From contig CAKVJS010000033.1 of the NCBI GenBank assembly GCA_934754755.1, positions 1 to 9,474 on the forward strand: DNA of 9,474 bases. Direction: 5' to 3'. The translations under genes were made by a program, and so were the position numbers. Positions 6,551 through 9,474 of this stretch are shown here, piece by piece. Source of the DNA: an uncultured Erysipelotrichales bacterium. Its GTDB lineage: Bacteria; Bacillota_I; Bacilli_A; Erysipelotrichales; Coprobacillaceae. Below the pieces are notes generated by a model. That model saw only the letters and a program-made list of their open reading frames with translations, did not search any database and had not been told where the DNA came from. The stretch's first letter is position 1; every line of letters begins with the position of its first letter.

Positions 6551-7765
6551 CTATTCGGTGTCTGGCGGCAATGATTTTGTCCGGTTATATTGACGAATAA
6601 TTGCCTGGGCAATACCAATGGCAACAAAAGCCGCTAAAGTAGATGAACCACCAGAAGAAAGCAATAATAATGGCACCCCTGTCATGGGGGTAAAACCAGA
6701 GACTCCACCTAGATTAACGAGTAGATGTAAGAAGAAATAGGAAGAAAGTCCCATGAGTATAATTTGCGATGTATCATCCTTCACCTTATTTACATATTTC
6801 AACAAACGAAAAATAATAATACAGTATGGAATAATAATAAGCGCTAGACCAAACAAACCTAATTCTTCATAAATAATGGCTCCAATAAAGTCATTATGAG
6901 CTTCCGGAATATAGCCAAATTTCTGCGTCGAATTTCCAAGACCTAATCCAAAAACACCGCCATTCGCAAAGGCAATTAAGGAATTAACCATATGGAAGCC
7001 ACTGTTATAGTAATCCGCCTGGGGATTGAGCCATGTGTAAATTCTTCCCAACTGATAAGGTTTTAATATTGTAGCCCCTATAATGATTAGTAAAAATCCA
7101 CCAATAACGATCGCAAGTAATACCAACTTCTTATATTTTGCATAATAGGTTCGCGGGGTACTTAAAAAACAAATTAAACAAATCATCAGTAAAATAAAAG
7201 TAGTACCTAAATCACTTTGGAGAAACAATCCAACAAGTCCCGCCAAGGCCACTAATAATAAAGGATATAAAACGCTATATTTAAATTTCTCTTTATAGAA
7301 GGCCTCTCGTGCTAATAGGCTCCGAAATTTCCCTTTAACGACATATAGAACATCCATTTTTGTGAACATATAAGCCATAACGACAATCATAATGATTTTC
7401 ATAAACTCCGCTGGTTGTAAGGTAAATCCGCCAGGTAATTTAATCCAGCGACGGGCTCCCTTAATGCTCCAAAAAATACAAAGACACATACTAATGATAC
7501 CAACAATATACCAGCGCATACAGTTTTTATATTTGATTTTGGAAACCGTAAAAGTTTTGGATAAAAGCCGCATAACGATAGCTCCAATAACGACATAACC
7601 ACCTTGCATAACCATAGCCTTAATGGCTGTCATAGCCCCTTTTTTCGATCCGATGGAGGCCGATCCAATCATAATAATCCCAAATACCGCTAAAATCATT
7701 GTACTTACATAAATAAAGATATCTCCACCTTTACTATTCTTAAATATATTTTTAAAAGCTTTCAT
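6551..7765 (-). CDS. ftsW: FtsW/RodA/SpoVE (SEDS) family peptidoglycan polymerase, probably FtsW
   Basis: Integral membrane glycosyltransferase that polymerises lipid II into glycan strands with a partner class B penicillin-binding protein; FtsW acts at the division septum. It has 404 residues and about ten hydrophobic segments, starting near residues 16-36. Family landmarks are GARRWIKL (103-110) leading to QPAEFMK (117-123), QSDLGTT (183-189), the large extracellular loop, GFHMVNSLIAFANGG (256-270), PEAHNDFI (287-294, with the essential Asp at 292) and the C-terminal GVPLLLLSSGGSS (363-375). The last differs from the more usual LPFISYGGSS. I prefer FtsW to SpoVE or RodA because Bacillus ftsW lies upstream of the ylb-coaD genes. 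The ATG at 7765 has GGGAG six bases upstream; a GTG nine codons earlier has a poorer site. A short upstream frame overlaps its start. Confidence 0.92.
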   Translation of the reverse strand: MKAFKNIFKNSKGGDIFIYVSTMILAVFGIIMIGSASIGSKKGAMTAIKAMVMQGGYVVIGAIVMRLLSKTFTVSKIKYKNCMRWYIVGIISMCLCIFWSIKGARRWIKLPGGFTLQPAEFMKIIMIVVMAYMFTKMDVLYVVKGKFRSLLAREAFYKEKFKYSVLYPLLLVALAGLVGLFLQSDLGTTFILLMICLICFLSTPRTYYAKYKKLVLLAIVIGGFLLIIIGATILKPYQLGRIYTWLNPQADYYNSGFHMVNSLIAFANGGVFGLGLGNSTQKFGYIPEAHNDFIGAIIYEELGLFGLALIIIPYCIIIFRLLKYVNKVKDDTSQIILMGLSSYFFLHLLVNLGGVSGFTPMTGVPLLLLSSGGSSTLAAFVAIGIAQAIIRQYNRTKSLPPDTE

Positions 7766-7820
7766 ACATGACTCCCAATAATAAGGAATCACCTATCGAT
7801 CGCAAGCATTTATTATCCAT
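7752..7820 (-). CDS. Possible 22-codon leader reading frame overlapping the ftsW start
   Basis: An ATG frame of 22 codons beginning MDNKCLRSIGD. GAGGTG lies about seven bases before its ATG, and its TAA falls 14 bases inside ftsW in another frame. It lies downstream of the predicted ftsW promoter, so it would be on the ftsW mRNA. It might couple or limit ftsW translation. It is too short to tell from chance. Confidence 0.3.
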   Translation of the reverse strand: MDNKCLRSIGDSLLLGVMYESF

Positions 7821-7845
7821 AGTTTGACACCTCAATTTCTCCTAC

Positions 7846-7851
7846 ATTATA
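7846..7851 (-). promoter_or_regulatory. Probable -10 box of the ftsW operon promoter
   Basis: The minus strand reads a perfect TATAAT at 7846-7851, about 80 bases before the ftsW ATG. Seventeen bases further upstream the -35 region is only TTTATT, a poor match, so the promoter may be weak or activator-dependent. The predicted start is near 7839, ahead of the short leader frame. Confidence 0.45.
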
Positions 7852-7915
7852 CCGTAATTCCCATAAAAAATAAATCCTTTCTGGGCAATAAACTATAACA
7901 AAAACAAAAATACTA

Positions 7916-7924
7916 CATAGTATG
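7916..7924 (+). promoter_or_regulatory. Possible sporulation-type (sigma-E/K-like) -10 element before the YjcZ-like gene
   Basis: CATAGTAT resembles the CATAnnnT -10 motif of the mother-cell sigma factors. An AC 16 bases upstream and an ATA 18 bases upstream could serve as sigma-K or sigma-E -35 elements. However, the implied start near 7931 would leave the Shine-Dalgarno almost at the 5' end, which argues against it. No convincing sigma-A promoter is visible here. Confidence 0.22.
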
Positions 7925-7944
7925 TAATTGTGAGGAGGGATAAT

Positions 7945-8148
7945 ATGAACTACGGATATAACTACGCTGGCTGCGGATGCAATTCATACGGAGCTCCAGC
8001 TGCAGGTTATGCAGCATACGGTAATCCATTTGTTGGTTACGGAGTTGGTGGCTACGGTGGCGGGTATGGATATGGTGCAAACGGCGGAATCGGATGGATT
8101 GCGATCGTTTTAGTCATCTTCTTAATCTTAATTATAGCAAGCTTCTAG
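7945..8148 (+). CDS. YjcZ-family small Gly/Tyr-rich membrane peptide
   Basis: 67-residue peptide. Residues 1-49 are low-complexity Gly/Tyr/Ala/Asn with repeated YGY, GYG and GGY units and two cysteines (10 and 12). Residues about 50-66 form one hydrophobic helix (WIAIVLVIFLILIIASF at the very C-terminus). This architecture matches the YjcZ family, annotated as sporulation proteins in Bacilli; the molecular role is unknown. A coat- or spore-membrane-associated structural peptide is plausible. ATG 7945 follows GAGGAGGG at good spacing, one of the strongest ribosome binding sites in the window; an in-frame GTG at 7930 would put that site inside the coding region. Base composition is more GC-rich than the neighbours because of the glycines. 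It is divergent from ftsW, and no terminator separates it from def. Confidence 0.85.
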   Translation: MNYGYNYAGCGCNSYGAPAAGYAAYGNPFVGYGVGGYGGGYGYGANGGIGWIAIVLVIFLILIIASF

Positions 8149-8177
8149 TCACGTACCATAAACTTGTTTCATAATAA

Positions 8178-8205
8178 TTGAAATGATCCTCATTTGTGAT
8201 ATAAT
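8178..8205 (+). promoter_or_regulatory. Sigma-A promoter of def
   Basis: TTGAAA (8178-8183) and TATAAT (8200-8205) are separated by 16 bases, and TGA immediately before TATAAT forms an extended -10. The predicted transcript start is near 8212, giving a leader of about 16 bases containing GAGGTGAG before the def ATG. Confidence 0.8.
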
Positions 8206-8227
8206 ATTCATAAATGAGGTGAGATTT

Positions 8228-8797
8228 ATGTTATTGATGAAAGATATCATCGATGATTCAGATAAGAGAATAAGAACAAAATCACAAGAAGTAGAGATGC
8301 CACTCTCTAATAAAGATCGCCAAACGTTACAGGACATGTATGACTTCCTAGTAAATTCTCAAGATCCTAAGATAAGTGATAAATATGAACTGCGTCCAGC
8401 TGTTGGTATTGCGGCTATTCAACTAGGAATTCCCAAACGGATGTGTGCTATCTATATATGCGATTATGACGAAAATGGAGAAGTTACTCATAGCGATAGT
8501 TATGGATTAGTCAATCCAAAGATTGTTTCTCATACGGAAAAGAAATCCTATTTAATAAATGGTGAAGGCTGTCTATCAGTAAACAAAGAAATCCCGGGAT
8601 ACGGTCCCCGCTATGCGAAAGTTACAGTAGAGGGCTATGACATTTTAACGGATAGTCAAATACGCATTGTGGCTAGAGGATATTTATCCATCTGCTTACA
8701 ACATGAATTAGATCATTTTGACGGTATTTTATTTTATGATAGAATCAATAAAAAGATACCCTTAGAACCTATTGCTGATGCCATGGTAATAGAATAA
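8228..8797 (+). CDS. def: Peptide deformylase
   Basis: Metalloenzyme that removes the N-formyl group from nascent proteins at the ribosome. The 189 residues match the longer type II deformylases of Gram-positive bacteria. Motif 1 is VGIAAIQLG (59-67), with Ile64 where most enzymes have Pro (GxGLAAPQ) but with the Gln kept. Motif 2 is EGCLS (113-117), whose Cys115 is a metal ligand. Motif 3 is QHELDH (158-163), with ligands H159 and H163 and catalytic E160. All catalytic residues are present. ATG 8228 has GAGGTGAG just upstream; a second in-frame ATG at 8237 is possible. The gene has its own promoter and ends in a strong hairpin terminator. Confidence 0.96.
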   Translation: MLLMKDIIDDSDKRIRTKSQEVEMPLSNKDRQTLQDMYDFLVNSQDPKISDKYELRPAVGIAAIQLGIPKRMCAIYICDYDENGEVTHSDSYGLVNPKIVSHTEKKSYLINGEGCLSVNKEIPGYGPRYAKVTVEGYDILTDSQIRIVARGYLSICLQHELDHFDGILFYDRINKKIPLEPIADAMVIE

Positions 8798-8801
8798 CCA
8801 T

Positions 8802-8837
8802 AAATAGAGGCTACGTTTTTGCGTAACCTCTATTTTT
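8802..8837. terminator. Hairpin terminator between convergent genes
   Basis: AAATAGAGG (8802-8810) pairs with CCTCTATTT (8827-8835), with an inner TACG/CGTA helix and a six-base loop. On the plus strand it ends in a T run to 8837, giving a strong terminator for def. On the minus strand it follows the flavodoxin-like gene, sharing that gene's stop codon, but has a poorer T tract. Confidence 0.85.
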
Positions 8838-9258
8838 AGTAGTATCCTTCGATTACCTGTATCATGTCTGCTAAGTACAACAAAGCTCCGTCCACGACTT
8901 CTTTTTCCCTAGAGAAATGAAATCCCCTAGACTGTTTCCAGGAATAATGTTCTCGCATCAAAGGCAAATTCTTTTGGTGGCAATAAGCGATCACATCATG
9001 CATCTTTTTATTCGTTCGATAAAAAGCATTCACTAATGCTACATTACGCACCGTATTACGATTGGTCTGGGCAAGGAAATCATATAATTCACGATCTCTA
9101 AAAAGAGTATCTGAAAATACAACAACTAATAAATCGATCGTTTGTTTGGATGGGTAATCCCCCATCTTTCTAGCATGCGTATGGGTAAAGTTTGCCATAG
9201 ACTTGGCAACCGTTTCTACCGATTTTAATTTAGAACTATATATAATTACTATTTCCAT
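8836..9258 (-). CDS. Flavodoxin-fold protein with degenerate phosphate loop
   Basis: 140 residues, cytoplasmic, no signal peptide. The N-terminus has the flavodoxin order: strand EIVIIYSS (2-9), loop, then helix SVETVAKSMA (13-22), followed by strand LLVVVFSD (43-50) and a strand around RNVALVNAFY (71-80). Aligned with classic flavodoxin (S-x-T-G-N-T-x-x-V-A), the FMN phosphate loop reads S-K-L-K-S-V-E-T-V-A, so the Thr, Gly, Asn and Thr are all replaced. FMN binding is therefore doubtful. The C-terminal third is rich in His, Arg and Trp and ends in a helix (VDGALLYLADMIQVIEG). It could be a redox partner, or a flavodoxin-like regulator that has lost its cofactor. The ATG has AAGGTGAC upstream. 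The gene is monocistronic in this window: convergent with def, with an insertion-sequence end upstream. Confidence 0.7.
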   Translation of the reverse strand: MEIVIIYSSKLKSVETVAKSMANFTHTHARKMGDYPSKQTIDLLVVVFSDTLFRDRELYDFLAQTNRNTVRNVALVNAFYRTNKKMHDVIAYCHQKNLPLMREHYSWKQSRGFHFSREKEVVDGALLYLADMIQVIEGYY

Positions 9259-9338
9259 ATTGTCACCTTACTATTATCTTATCGATGCATTATGAACTAA
9301 GCATGTATTACTTATTGAGTATCCTATTTATAGAATAT

Positions 9339-9367
9339 ATGTACTATCTAGATAGATGTACTATCTA
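9339..9367. repeat. Operator-like GATAG repeat cluster upstream of the flavodoxin-like gene
   Basis: The 12-base sequence ATGTACTATCTA occurs twice (9339-9350 and 9356-9367) with a 17-base period. Between and within the copies are alternating CTATC/GATAG half-sites (9344, 9351, 9361), including the perfect palindrome CTATCTAGATAG (9344-9355). The cluster lies 80-110 bases upstream of the minus-strand gene, where a regulator could bind. The regulator is unknown. Confidence 0.45.
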
Positions 9368-9403
9368 AATGTATACATTATTATGAAAATAAGAAAGTGG
9401 TGA

Positions 9404-9474
9404 TTTGTCAAATTAAGTGCAACACCTAATGTAAGTTAGAGTTGTTTGATTACTTCATTGGGTGTTTTATATCG
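9404..9474 (-). mobile_element. End of an IS30-family insertion sequence (continues past right edge)
   Basis: Contains the 3' end of an IS30-like transposase gene followed by a terminal-repeat-like sequence. From about 9404 the plus strand reads TTTGTCAAATTAAGTGCAAC; on the minus strand this is the GTTGCACTTAATTTGACAAA type of end common in IS30 elements. The exact boundary and the target duplication cannot be fixed because the other end is outside the window. Confidence 0.7.
9436..9474 (-). CDS. IS30-family transposase, last 12 codons
   Basis: The minus strand encodes RYKTPNEVIKQL and a TAA stop. The YKTP-x-EV pattern is the usual C-terminus of IS30-family DDE transposases, which move the element by a copy-out-paste-in route. 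Only this tail is visible, so whether the transposase is intact is unknown. The short tail alone would be weak evidence; the terminal-repeat-like sequence right after it makes the call reasonable. Confidence 0.68.
   Translation of the reverse strand, partial: RYKTPNEVIKQL

Noticed and set aside
7392..7602. Paired frames on both strands inside ftsW
   Set aside because: They overlap conserved SEDS coding sequence and are alternate-frame shadows.
8149..8337. Minus-strand frame across the def promoter and 5' end
   Set aside because: It is antisense to a clear sigma-A promoter and deformylase start, with no domain signature.

Overview
The window is AT-rich, with tightly packed genes, strong AGGAGG-type ribosome binding sites and canonical sigma-A promoters. 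This points to a low-GC Bacillota. The run ftsW, ylbD, ylbE, ylbF, rsmD, coaD is conserved in Bacillus-like genomes. The YlbD-like and YjcZ-like proteins suggest a spore-forming lineage or its descendant. I cannot name a genus; an Erysipelotrichia/Turicibacter-like relative is a guess.

Layout from right to left, because most genes are on the minus strand. At the right edge is the end of an IS30-type insertion sequence: the last 12 codons of a transposase plus a terminal-repeat-like sequence. Next is a minus-strand gene for a flavodoxin-fold protein, with a GATAG repeat cluster upstream. It converges on the plus-strand peptide deformylase gene (def), and one strong hairpin terminator separates them. 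Upstream of def is a small plus-strand Gly/Tyr-rich YjcZ-family membrane peptide.

Divergent from that peptide is a minus-strand block, probably one operon: ftsW (septal peptidoglycan polymerase), ylbD-like, ylbE-like, ylbF (RNase Y-associated regulator), rsmD (16S rRNA methyltransferase), an unrecognised gene, and coaD (coenzyme A synthesis). Gaps and overlaps are only a few bases through the middle of the block. The unrecognised gene encodes a protein made of two copies of a small helix-turn-helix-like module. It sits between rsmD and coaD, which are near neighbours in Bacillus, and putative RNA hairpins flank it.

After a weak terminator-like hairpin, a good sigma-A promoter drives pyrC, pyrK and pyrD (dihydroorotase and the two subunits of class 1B dihydroorotate dehydrogenase). 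A UvrD/PcrA helicase gene follows 15 bases later and runs off the left edge. The pyr leader is too short for a PyrR attenuator.

Most of the window is ordinary housekeeping sequence. The parts worth a second look are the duplicated-module gene with its hairpins, a short upstream reading frame overlapping the ftsW start, the flavodoxin-like protein with a degenerate phosphate loop, and the GATAG cluster beside the insertion sequence. No stretch longer than about 180 bases lacks a gene. I saw no rRNA, tRNA, CRISPR array or complete mobile element.
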